Shown: in pieces, positions 48,401 to 59,370 of the stretch | Layout of the letters: every line of letters starts with the position of its first letter | How positions within the stretch are numbered: the stretch's first letter is position 1 | NCBI GenBank assembly: GCA_010645155.1 | Contig: JAAGOF010000199.1 | Span: forward strand, 93,410-157,409 | Source of the DNA: Tigriopus japonicus | Taxonomy: Eukaryota; Arthropoda; Copepoda; Harpacticoida; Harpacticidae | Direction: 5' to 3' | Length of the DNA: 64,000 nt | Made by a program: the position numbers and the translations under genes | Notes under the pieces: model-generated | Seen by the model: the letters and a program-made list of their open reading frames with translations, nothing else | Told to the model about the DNA's origin: nothing | Databases searched by the model: none

Positions 48401-51400
48401 GGTTTCAGATTATAAGTACCAAACAACACCATCAAAGCGAAGAAAACAGTGCTCCATGAGAGTGATATGTTCTTCACTGCATTCTGCATGAATAATCTGT
48501 GAGGGAATCATCAACAACTCAACTATTAGTTGACCAAAAAATTGTTTAATCTCGTGCTTCCTCTCGGTTTGGCTGATCAAAATGTTGATATTTGGCATCT
48601 AATGGATTTCAAGGATTTCAGACGATAAAATGCTGACTAAAAATGATGTTTTTATGGGGAAGAGTGTGGATACTGTGGCTGTGAGTTTCATTGTTAATAA
48701 CATGGCCACAGTTTTCTAAAAAGACGCCCAATCTTCATGAAACTTGATCGAAGTATAACTGAACTCGTTGTCTGAAGTTGGTATTATTATATTTAAGTTA
48801 CATATGCATTTATTCGAGATCCATTCTCCATTTTGTGCGAGATATTGGTCTGAAGGAGCTCAGTTTTGACTAATTCCCGAGAACAGAAAGCAGCATTATA
48901 AAAATGAATGGTAGGAAAAGGAGCGCTATCTAATGCTGCAACAATTTTCTGAAGCGCTGTGTGCTATCAAACACCTATTTCTATCGTTTTTTGGCAATTT
49001 CGTTCAAATTCACTGCAGAGCCGCACCGTTTTAAGGGCCTTATTGGGCTACGCGTCAGCTGAAGTTCGCGTCCTGTGGTGAGAGGTTCCTGCCTAGGGTC
49101 GCCAATGAAATGAATCTCACTTATAAACGACACAAAAATTAATTCAAGGTTGCGTGAGCAAAAAAGGGCAAAGTTCCGTTGTGAGGTGGGGATATGAGCC
49201 CTATATTTCTAACAATTCTTCGTAAACAAACTTTTCAGCGTTGCCAAAATCGGNNNNNNNNNNNNNNNNNNNNNNNNNNNNNNNNNNNNNNNNNNNNNNN
49301 NNNNNNNNNNNNNNNNNNNNNNNNNNNNNNNNNNNNNNNNNNNNNNNNNNNNNNNNNNNNNNNNNNNNNNNNNNNNNNNNNNNNNTTCTCCAATGTTAAA
49401 TTTGCTTCTCATTTAAGGTAGAGAAACCAACTTTCCCCAAAATGCCGCGTCACCTTTGATTCTACAGGGTATATTGCCTAAAATTCATCCATTCAATCAA
49501 AGGCGTTGTCACATAACTACAATCCCAGATGCATTACCTAGGCAAACAAAAGTTTGATTTACATAATGGCCACCTTTGGTCTTCACCACGGCCTTCAATA
49601 TTCCCACAGGCTTGTACCTTAATCAGTTTGACCCAAAGCCTCTTCAGAATGGACTAGATGGAAATTTTCATCTAATTGAGGCCTAAAGATGAATGAGGAC
49701 ATTTATCCTTGTCTCAGAAATGAGAAAAGACAATAATTTTGAACAAGCTGTGTGGTATGTCAAGCAGCCCCATCTTGTTGAAGGAGCAGGGAAGTTTAGA
49801 GGCCATTTTCGCACATTTAAAATTGATTTACAAAAACTTTTGAAAACAAAATAGTTTGCCAAAAGAATACGCAAAACATTATGTTTAAACGAAAAGAGTG
49901 AAAGTAATATAAAGCCAACGCATTAAAGGTAGGAATCTTGTCTTCCCCACCTCCCAACGGAACTTTGCCCTTTTTTGCTCACGCAACCTTGAATTAATTT
50001 TTGTGTCGTTTATAAGTGAGAATGAAATGAAACTCCCTCCGCCGGATTTTGGCCATTACTCCCTTCCTTTGCAGGTGCATAAATAGTACTTTTTTTAATC
50101 GCATTTTATGTGGCTCCCTCTGAGAGGTACATTTTGTTTACTCTCAACTGAAGCGACGAGCTCCCCTGTAATCACAACAGAACCTTAAACTAGATGTATT
50201 GAGGTATTGGAAAACAGGGTTCTTTCTATGTGACTTCTTTTTTTGTTTTTTGACTCGGATTTCAGGTGGCTCCCTTTGAGAAGTGCATTTTGCTTACTCT
50301 CAATCGGAGCAAGCAACTCCCCTTGTAATCACAACAGAACCTTGAACTATTTTAGACGGATTGAAGTATTGTTCTTAGCCCTCTTCCTCACATTACATTT
50401 TGTGATGCCGCAAACATCTCACCTACACAACAAGTGACTAGTTAAGCTAAGGAACTTCTATTTTTTTATTTTTTACCTTTTATTTTTCCTTGCAGTATCC
50501 TTGAAATCTCGTAGTCGAACGAATGAGGGAATCAAAGAAAATACAATCATAGTGGAGGAGAACACTTTGGTACATCATACTCACTTGCAAAAGAGTTCAG
50601 AGAAATTCTCAAAGCTAATTACTAAGACCAGAGATTTGTCTCGTCAATATTTCAACATCCAAGTCCAGTGGTAATTCACAAAATACATGGAATGACGAAC
50701 TTGGGTTTTTCTTCTTTTGAATAAGGATTTTTGGAAAAAAAAATCGAATTTCCGATTCACGATTGTAAATTGCTCTTAGTAGGATTCCATTTTTTTCGTT
50801 TCCTTGCCAAAAAAAAATATCCGTCCGATTAAAATCAAAGCATTTTAACGTCTTTAAATCAACTTTTGCATCATGTTCAATTGCATATCAACCCCATTTA
50901 AGAGGCTAAAAACATGAAAGCCCATAGAAACTACAGAAATATGCTCTAATTCTGCGATTTCAGTAAAACAATGTGGACGTATTGGACCAACCCAACCCTG
51001 GTCAAGATTAGAGCTCTATTCAAGATTAAAACTGTAAAATAGTGCGCTCTACGACTTCTAAGGACTGTTTCTTGTGAATAGAGCAATAATTACATGTATA
51101 ATACAAAACGTCTCATTTGCATTTTTTGGTCTTATTTGCTTAAATTTTGACAATAATGGCGAAAATAGTTGGGGTTTGCGTGGAAGCTAAAGTTTAGTTT
51201 GTTAAAATACCTAAGTTGAGCCTAAAGTATGTTACATTTGCACTCTGTATTTAACGTTTGCGTGGATTTTTGGGCAGTTTCTACTTTAATATTTCCTGCA
51301 AGTCATATTGCTAACATGTTGGGATGGGTTTGGATCGTCTTTGAGAAAGCTCAGTATCGGATCTAAGCAGTTCGGAGGTCGGCTCGTCGTGAGTCGGGTC

Positions 51401-52508
51401 TAAAATTATAGGGAGCTGATCTGAAGTTCAAACAATCTACAAGAAATTGACACATAAATTTGAACGAATATCATTTTCCCCAAGTTTTATCTCTTACTAT
51501 TTCTTCCAAAAGATGTTTATCGAGTGGGAAAATATGATTCCATTTTCAGAACTGTATTTTATCTTTAAAAACCTAATAAAATATGCAGTGATGTTAAAAA
51601 TATATCGATAAGACCCTTTATCAGGCTGATCCGATCCGATTTGGATTAGCGCTGATCCTAATCTGAGCCGAATTTAAATTCATTTTGGAACTGAACCAAT
51701 CCAATTTAACAAATTGTCAAACTGATTTTGACCTAGAACCAAAAAGTCTTGGACCGGCCCATTCTTATTAGCATGTTTTGAATTTTCTTGCATTTTTTCT
51801 GTTGTACTGGCATTTTTTTACATTTTACTCTATATGTTTTTGCATTTTTCATTCAATTTACTTACATCTTTTACCGCTCTACTTATGACGAACTTGAATT
51901 ATTTTGTATTGCATTGCATTTCAGAATGAGTTAGTTCACTCTGTATCATGAATTCACATGCTGCTGTTTTTATTTTATTTTCAATTCTTGATCTTAATTT
52001 TCTTGATTGACAAAATACTGAATTACAGATTTTAGCTCTCTAACATTTCTTGACAACTTACTCTCAAAAATGAGCTTGTTGACATCTTTCTTAAATGAAA
52101 GAAAGGAGAGGCTATTCATAATAAAAGCACGAAAAAATGCGAAAAGAAAAAGCATTTAAGATAGGAACCTATTCAAATCGTACTTTCCGACGAGAAGAAT
52201 TCAAGGCAAACAAAATGCGATCCTCGTCCTGCTCTTTTTTTTCTTTTTACTCTACATCCCGAAAATAGACAGGGAAGTTATCTTCATCAAAAATTACCAT
52301 CACATTCGTTGAGCAATTCCATGTCACGGTCATAGATTTGTCGATCGTTTTCCTCGTGCTCACCACTGACACCCGTCACCAAAGGATCAGCCACGAATGG
52401 CGTGAGAATCCGCCCAAACTTGGATAGTTTCTCAGTTAATCTCCCATATAAATCCACATCTTGTCGTCCAGCTCGGATGCTGCCACAAAAGTAAATGGCC
52501 AACGACAT
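45414..52508 (-). CDS. DNPH1: 2'-deoxynucleoside 5'-monophosphate N-glycosidase, 141 aa
   Basis: Cleaves the N-glycosidic bond of 2'-deoxynucleoside 5'-monophosphates, a clean-up role in the nucleotide pool. Three exons: 52508..52298, 46488..46378 and 45517..45414, both introns GT-AG and phase 1. The joins rebuild DVVVAEVTVPSLGVGFE and RPQPGKKLSAMI, which are family hallmarks. Against rat Rcl numbering as I recall it, the active-site set is conserved at exact spacing: Tyr13 to Y6, Asp69 to D62, Ser87 to S80, Glu93 to E86, Ser117 to S110. His45 corresponds to F38 here. The N-terminal IYFCGSIRAG is the nucleotide-binding loop. The gene is short but spans 7.1 kb because intron 1 is 5.8 kb and full of repeats plus the assembly gap. 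The start codon lies 132 bp beyond the centrosomin stop. Confidence 0.95.
47701..47760 (+). repeat. 20-bp tandem repeat, 3 copies
   Basis: Three adjacent 20-mers, each ending ttattgcccta (cttactttattgcccta, then two variants), inside DNPH1 intron 1. Confidence 0.85.
49115..50021. repeat. long inverted repeat flanking the assembly gap
   Basis: Arms of about 78 bp: 49115-49192 and 49943-50021 are near-perfect reverse complements, sharing tctcacttataaacgac, gttgcgtgagcaaaaaag and ggcaaagttccgttg. About 750 bp between them includes the N run. It is probably a long-TIR transposable element, and the hairpin may explain why the assembly failed here. It lies within DNPH1 intron 1. Confidence 0.8.
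49254..49385. other. assembly gap (132 N)
   Basis: Unresolved bases. The true length is unknown. ORFs crossing it are artefacts. Confidence 1.
50109..50350 (+). repeat. direct repeat pair of about 85 bp
   Basis: 50109-50193 and 50266-50350 share gtggctccct, acattttg/gcattttg, ttactctcaa, ctcccc and gtaatcacaacagaacctt. A related fragment (aaaacaggattcct, then gtgacttatttttgtttt) is also seen at about 47590. Confidence 0.7.
51319..51767. mobile_element. non-autonomous hAT-like element (ggatc word family), 449 bp
   Basis: Left end TTGGGATGGGTTTGGATC; right end, reverse-complemented, TAAGAATGGGCCGGTCC. The flanking 8-mers CTAACATG (51311-51318) and TTAGCATG (51768-51775) match at 6 of 8. The interior repeats gatc/cggatc/ctgatcc words. 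It lies in DNPH1 intron 1. Confidence 0.55.
51770..51900. repeat. gcatttt word repeat, unbounded
   Basis: Iterates cattttttg/tgcattttt words like the element at 29555-30141, starting directly after the ggatc element. Ends not found. Confidence 0.4.
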
Positions 52509-52640
52509 TCTGGCTCTCTTGATTCCTGAATACGTAGATTTGGGTTAGATTGTTATATTGTCAGTGTTCGGGAGAACTCATATATAGTTTTATGTCAGTT
52601 TCGTTTAATACAGTACATAGGCGTATGAGAGAGGAAAGAC
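52509..52640 (-). promoter_or_regulatory. short spacer with poly(A) signal and splice-acceptor-like site
   Basis: On the minus strand this 132-bp spacer holds ATTAAA (52604-52609), a usable poly(A) signal for the upstream centrosomin gene. It then has CTAAC (52544-52548), a branch-point-like motif, and TATTCAG, after which 17 nt lead to the DNPH1 ATG. This layout fits either a trans-spliced leader acceptor, as in polycistronic genes, or a cis-spliced 5' untranslated exon. Confidence 0.45.
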
Positions 52641-55600
52641 CTATTCGACGATGGGCGTGGGTGTGTCTTTGGTCTTTTGAAGGACCTTCTTGGTTTTTAC
52701 CACTTGTTTCCGAACGCTTCGCTCCATCTTGAGTTTGCGCTCTTTTTCGCGCATAATTTCGGCATTCGCTTCATCCAGAAGCTCTTTTGTTCGGACAAGG
52801 AGTCGTTCCAGTTCTTGGATCCTCACGTAGCAATCACATTGGCTGTTGGAGAACCTTCTAAGTGATTGTTGATTGCTCACATCTGATAAATGTGATCGAC
52901 GTTTGTCACCCAAGGCCACTTCAGTTTCTTCCAGAAGCTCATTAGAAACCGTGACCTTCTTTTGACCATGAGAACAAGTCTCGGTTTTGGTCGTGATTTC
53001 ACGCATTAGTCGGCCTTTGATGCAGATGAGCTCTTGCATTTGTTGTTCTTGGTCATGTTTGCTTTTAGCCAGATTGGTAATTTCCGCTTGTAAGTTCTCA
53101 ATTTTGTCATTGGATTGCTGTTCCAACGTATGGAGATCACTTTCGTATTTGTGGACAATGAGCTCGAGTTTGCGATCCGATTCACGAAGCTTGTCACTCA
53201 ACTTGGCCTTTTGGCCTTCAATGTTTTGAATCTCTTCTCGGAGATCTTGACTGTCCTTTTTCAGCTGGGTTTCTTGACCTTCAAGCTCTTGAATGCGAGC
53301 GCGAAGGTTTTCAGTATCGACTTTTTGACTTTCTAACTCCGAAATTTGACCTCGAAGCAAACAGTCTGTTTTCCGCATCTCTTCCAGATTGCCATTCAAA
53401 TCACGGACTTTTCGAGTCAATCGCTGATTGGTCTGACTCACTTGACTCAACTCTTCCATAACAGTTGCTATGTTCTCGTCCAATTCGTTCTTGATCTCCG
53501 TCAACTGTGATGTGAGGGTTCTCTTTTCGTCTTTCAAACTCGCGATGACGTCATTGGCCTTGGTCAATTGATTGTGGATCTCGGTGAACTCGGATTTGAA
53601 GCGCTCTTCTTGAGAAGACAATCGGGCCTTGAGTCCAATAACCTTGGCCTTGGATTTTCGGTATTTGTTCAGGGACAGCTCGTCTGAACTTTCGGAATCC
53701 TGACGAGGAGGACTGGACCGAAAGATGGAGGTTTTCTTTTCGATTCCCATGCGCTTTTGGGATTCCTTTACATCGGGTTGACTCCAACGGTCTTCGTCTT
53801 CATCGGACTGGTTTTTAAGCCTGGCCTTCAAATCTTCCAGTTCCTGTTGGGCTTGAATTCGACCTTGGACGTTTTCCTTGAGTTCCATGATTAATGCATG
53901 ATAATCTTGGACCTTGGCATCCAGATGATCATCGTCTATTTTTAGATCGGATTTTAGGTCGGATAAATGTGGGGCTACGAATTGAGGCATCTCCAAGGCC
54001 ATCGAGTTTCGTTGCGTCTCATCCAAGTCTTCATCGATAAACAGGGATCTTGAAAGGGATTGAGACAAACGACGACCTTCTTCTATGGAGTTCTGCAAGG
54101 TCTCCCTCATTGAACCCGAGAGAACGGACAGGTTCCAGATGCCATCTTTGCCATCCATGGCGATGAGCCTTTGTAGAAAATCAACCAACTCCACCAGACG
54201 TTGTCGCATGGTCTCAATGACTCCTTGAACGTGATGGGAATAAGCTTCGGCGGATTTCCGATAAGCCCGATCAGCCTTTTGAACGGTCTCTTTCAAGGCT
54301 TGGGCTTTGAAACCTCGAAGTTCCGCTTTGAGACAGTCCACTTCCCGAATGAGCCAGACATCCTGGGGGATTTGAGAACTTGGTGAAAGAGTCTGGAGTT
54401 GCTCAATCTCATCCTGGAGGAGTTGTTCGCGTTCATGAGCCTCTTTGAGGGCTTCTTGTAACTCCCTAAGAGCTCCTGATTTCTCCTCACGATGTGATGA
54501 CTCTTGAGAAAAACCGGATTGATTGGATGAATTGGCACGATACTTGCGCACTTTGTTTTTCAGGAGCTCATATTGCTCCTTCAGGATGGCTAAAGCCTTG
54601 TCACGTTTCTGAAGCTCTTTCTCCAGTTTCTCATTTTCCTTCAATTTGGTCACATTGGCATCGGCGAAGCCTTGCAAACAGATCTGACTTTTCTCCACGG
54701 TCTCTTTCAAGATCGAAATCTCATCTTCTTGCGTTCTGATCTTTTCCCTCAACCCTTTGATTTCCTCATGTTTCTTCTCTAAATCATTTTCCATTTCTTT
54801 CACTCGTTCATCTTGCTGGACTCGATTCCGTTCCACACCTTTCAACCACTCAGTTTGGGCTTGGAGATCCCGGAGATCCCCATTGAGTTGGTCCATTTGT
54901 TCATTCATCTTGTTCATTTGCTCGTTTTTGCTCCGGATTTGGCTCTCCAATTCCTTAATATTACCATGCAATCGACCCACTTCCTCTTCTTTCTCGGTAT
55001 TCACAGTTTCAAGGTCTTGTTGGAGTGATTGAACCTCACGTGTCTTGTCCTCCAAATTTCGTTCCACGGATTGAAGCTTGTGTTCCATTTCTTGGGCCAA
55101 ATTCCGACCCAAATGCTCGCCAAAAGCCTCTCGAAGAAGCAATTGGCTTTGTTCGCCCACGGTGACTGGAACCGCCTCCGAGGGCGTTTCCTCTTCAAAG
55201 GAAGGATCTTCACTCACACTCGACAGATTGGGCGCTCCACGTCCGCCGGATTTGAGCGTTTGAGTGCCTTCGTCTAATTGCGAGAACTGCGATTCAAAAA
55301 GCGATTGCTTTAAACTGTGAAGTTGACTTTCAAAATGGCTGCGATCGCGCAATCGTTCCATTTCGAGGTTCTCCATGGCGTCGTAAGCTTCTTTGAGGAG
55401 CTTGGTTTTCTCGTGGACTTCGTTCTTCATGGTTTCGTTTTCCACCCTCAAATCAATATTGATCCTGCAAATAAATATGTTCGACGAAGTTAGTAGGAAT
55501 TTGAAAAGTAATTTGTTCCTTGATGTAAATGGTCAAGAAATTTGAGCAACAGATCTGTCATGTTCGAGCCTTAGCAAAAAGTATTCGAGTCCTTTTGAAT

Positions 55601-56793
55601 AGTTTGAGAATGACACTCTAAGATAATATGGCTCCTTAACATAAAAGAAGCTCATGGGATTCTGTACTTAACATGAAGAAATCATACAAATAAATGGGTT
55701 CTTTCTCTTTTTTACGGCGGCTGATAAACCCAAAATATTCTTCCTAAGTTTTCCAGGGTCGAAAGAAATTATGGGCCACTATAGAATGAAGACATATCCT
55801 TGACGTTTTTTGCTTCGTGAGAAATACTTCATTTAACTCGTTACTTCATTAATATTTCAAAAAATGACAAGCCCCGGAAAAGCTCGAAGAGGGAAAGAAA
55901 TCAGCGGGAAAAGCAGTGTCTGAGCAAAAAACAGGGTTATGGCTAATAAAGAAGCCCAGATGGGTAGATGAAGTTTGGGGTCTTTAGTTTCAAACCATTC
56001 AGAAGTGGGGGGGTCATGGTGCGGATTTAAATAATAAGTGAGGCTCATGTTGGGGAGTCTGACATTCTTTGACGGGCCAAAAATGCAGTGTTGGGTGCTA
56101 CTAAGAGGCTCTTGGTGTCGAAAAATAGTGGAAAATTTCGTTTCTTTTTCTTGGTCCAGACTCCATATATATTCTATTTGCTCATTGTTCCTGTTGTGTC
56201 ATGGTTTGGGCAAAGAGCAAAAACTGTCAATTAGAAACTTTCGGTTTTGACGGAGGGACCAGTGCATTTTATAATCAACCCATGCTCATTCGCTATCCCT
56301 TTTTAAGCTCATCTATGAACTCTAAACCCAATCGAAACCTATTCTCCCTTTCCTAATGAAGGAGATTGTTGTTTGATGTTTGAAGCCCTCACTTGTAGAC
56401 GTTCTCTTTGTCCTCTTTCTGATGGTTTTGTCCTCCGAGTAATCCATAGCGTTCTTCCAGCAAATAAATCCGCAATTTCAGCGACAAATTATCCTTGCGC
56501 AATTGATGGATTTCCTCTTCATAGTTTCGCAAATTGAATCCGCCCATGCCATGGCGGGAAAAGTTCCACCCGCCTTCCGAGGTGCCGCCCATGGATTCCG
56601 AGTGGATTTGACGAGCGCCGGCCGGGGTGGGCGTGACCACCAAAGGGCGGAGCACGGGCGGAGCCTCGCTAGCTTGCGAGTGAGCCGAGGGCGTGGGCGA
56701 GAGTGACGGCGACAAGGGCGGAGGCAACACCGAGTCATCGTTGAGCGGTAAATCCGGCGAATCCAAATAATCCGCTTCGTCCATTCTGAACAA
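52641..56793 (-). CDS. centrosomin/CDK5RAP2-family CM1 coiled-coil protein, 1074 aa
   Basis: Scaffold of the pericentriolar material that recruits gamma-tubulin complexes. Two exons: 56793..56393 and 55464..52641, joined at AA|GTGAGG and GCAG|G in phase 2; stop at 52641. The CM1 domain lies at about residues 87-160: NYEEEIHQLRKDNLSLKLRI, YLLEERYG, then across the splice NVYKINIDLRVENETMKNEV. The join restores the vertebrate-like IYK.NI.L..E pattern. The rest is almost continuous heptad coiled coil with Ser/Asp-rich breaks at about 700-730. The length is near insect centrosomin and well short of vertebrate CDK5RAP2. I see no recognisable C-terminal CM2 motif. The N-terminus before CM1 is Pro/Ser-rich. 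A second Met three codons downstream is an alternative start. Confidence 0.93.
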
Positions 56794-57137
56794 GAACTAA
56801 CGAAGATGGGCCGAAGAAGAACTGGCAATTTTGACTCGCTGGCAAATTTGAATGGAACTGTCGAACGACAGCTGCTCGGGTTAGAGCCCTTGAGTGAGGG
56901 AAAGTAGTAACATACCAAGACTGCCCTCTAGCGGGTAAATGCAGCCCCACGAATTAGTTGATAAATCGAATTTTGAAGAAGTGGGCTTAGGAAAGTCCGT
57001 TCACGAAAGATGGCAGAGTGGGGCAGGGACCCCTAAAAGGGGTGGACACGAACTCCGATTTTTGAAACATGATATGAGGCCGAGGCTATATTTTGACACA
57101 AGTTCGTTTATTCTTTTTTAATGACTAAAACTACTGG

Positions 57138-57417
57138 GCCTAACTTTGTAAAAAGTTTTGATGTTTTGTACTCATAATATATATGACAGAAGCTATTTAA
57201 GCAAGTTTTTGCAATTCACCTATCAATTTTTGACTTTGTCACTAAATATTACATGAAACTAAAAATAGCTGAAATGATACTTCTATCCCATGAGCTTCTT
57301 TAGTTTCATGTAATAATTAGTGACAAAATCAAAAATTGATAGGTGAATTGCAAAAACTTACTTAAATGTCATATATATTATGAGTACAAAATATCAAAAC
57401 TTTTTACAAAGTTAGGC
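57138..57417. repeat. foldback MITE, 280 bp
   Basis: Arms of about 125 bp starting GCCTAACTTTGTAAAAAG at both ends are reverse complements with few mismatches. The centre is about 57270-57290. No clear target duplication. Confidence 0.85.
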
Positions 57418-57567
57418 ATAACAGTCTGTAGCACTGTCAGCCTGACGACTGCCACGAATGCGCAACTTCACCAGGGCTGCCATACAATTGTTCAACAAAA
57501 AAGTCATTTCAGATGGAAATGCAATTCCTAGCGTGCACAAGGAAAACGCTAAAATGACTTCAATGGC

Positions 57568-58207
57568 AGATGCCGGGGGAGGTTTGAGTGATCCCTTCAA
57601 AAATCTTATCGCGGGCGGATGAAAGAAGAGAAAAGGCTTGTTCGACAACATAAGAATTTGGTCAGTGCAAGGGTTTTCGCATTTTACACACCATCTTTAT
57701 GACGTAGATGCTATGAAAAATGTCGAATGGTGAGTTTGGACATATTGACTCTCTGTTTTGCAAGAATATGCAAAAATTACTCTTTTCATTAAAAAATAGC
57801 ACACACTGAAAAAGACCTTTGCTATTGAAGAGAAACAGGTACAAAACACGGCATTTTGTTTATTATCTTGAAGGATTTTGAGTTTGAGGATTCAAATCAG
57901 TGCTTGTAACATCACTTACACTTGTACTTATACAAAAACAGTGGCCATTTGTTGTGAATTTTCTCATGCAAGATCGAGCAAATAAAGTGTGCACATTTTT
58001 CCAAAATCCTAACCAAAGGTGTTCAAACTTGCAATTCGACATTTTTCATAGCATCTAAGTCATGAGGGTGGTCTGTAAAATGCGAAAACCCTTCAACTGC
58101 CCAAATTCTCATGAGCCACCTACCCTTGCCGAACAAACCTTTTCTCTTCTTTCATCCGCCCGCGATAAGATTTTTGAAGAGATCACTCAAACCTCCTCCT
58201 GCATCTC
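57568..58207. repeat. long-TIR element, 640 bp
   Basis: Inverted arms of about 170 bp share aaaatcttatcgcgggcgg, gatgaaagaagagaaaagg and gcatctacgtcataaag-like blocks. The outer ends are agatgc(c)ggggga/gatgcaggagga. About 300 bp of unrelated interior has no ORF of note. No target duplication was defined. Confidence 0.8.
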
Positions 58208-58859
58208 TAATTGACGTTCTAAGTATTCACCAATCAATTTCGTATCTAGTTAGATTAATTTTTCCTAAAAAGTAATAAACTCAATGCAAATCAGCGTGGA
58301 GATTCATCAAGAGCTGACATTACCGAGTCAATTCACAGCAGCACTGTGCTTGAACGCGCATCGAGGTTTAAGGAGAACGGGAAGGATATCTTCCGGCACC
58401 CACAGTTTTGGCCAGCCTTGGCCTTCAAAGGCTATTAAGGTCAAACATTATGCTTTCAAAGGTAAGCTGAGATCATGAGCGTCAATTTTGTGGTAAATAG
58501 TGCATAGGTAAAGTTGCCTCAAACAGGTCGAACCCGAGATCCACAGTACAATGGAACCAACGTCTTGGGACCAAAATGGCACATGCGCGTACTCTTTTAT
58601 TATAGCGCTCTAGGTTATCCCTGAATGGGGTCACCTAATGGAGAATTTGTGCTTTGCTCCCGTACCTAAGCAACCACACATTTGAGTTGAATTTGCAACC
58701 CTGCTCTTAGGGATGCCTTGCTCTTCGGTGCTCCTTCGTAAAAGAACCGGTTTATGAAGATTGGTAGACAGAGGGGAATATTATTGCACAAAGGTGAATT
58801 GGCGATCCCAGCTTATGAACTCAGGTAAAAATGGCTTGCCCATTCACATCACGAGTGAG

Positions 58860-59020
58860 CAGACCTGTAATAATTACTTCAAAAATGTAATTAATTACAA
58901 TTAGAATTACATTGGTCTCAAAAATATTTACTTGCAATTATAATTACTTTATTTTCAAATGTTATTAATTGCATTACATACAATTACATTATTTTTACAA
59001 ACCAAGCTGTAACTCCTTTC
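58860..59020. repeat. aattac word repeat, unbounded hAT-like end
   Basis: Starts CAGACCTGTAATAATTAC and iterates taattacaatta words like the element at 26451-27108. No partner end or target duplication found. Confidence 0.4.
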
Positions 59021-59198
59021 TTTTCAAGTGCAAAATGTGCAAAGAGCATCACGACCTTGTGAGCTTCTTGTGAATCAATTTACACACCGAAAAATATTGG
59101 AAGAATGGGGAAATCTGCGAAATTTCTAATCTCAGAATTGCTTATGTAGATAAAAATGTGATTATAATTTATAATTGAAAAATGTCATGGTCACATGG

Positions 59199-59370
59199 TC
59201 TCAAATGTAATTTGTTACAATTACTTTGATCTCAAATGTCATTAATTACAATTACTTTGATCTCAAATGTAATTAATTACACTTGCTTTGATCTCAAATG
59301 TAATTAATTACACTTGCTTTGATCTCAAATGTAATTAATTACACTTGCTTTAATCTCAAATGTAATTAAT
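59199..59370 (+). repeat. 31-bp tandem array, left part
   Basis: About five copies of a unit reading acttgctttgatctc then aaatgtaattaattac. The array resumes at 60468-60530 beyond an inserted element. Confidence 0.85.

Noticed and set aside
49194..49421. ORFs on both strands across the gap
   Set aside because: They consist mainly of unknown bases.
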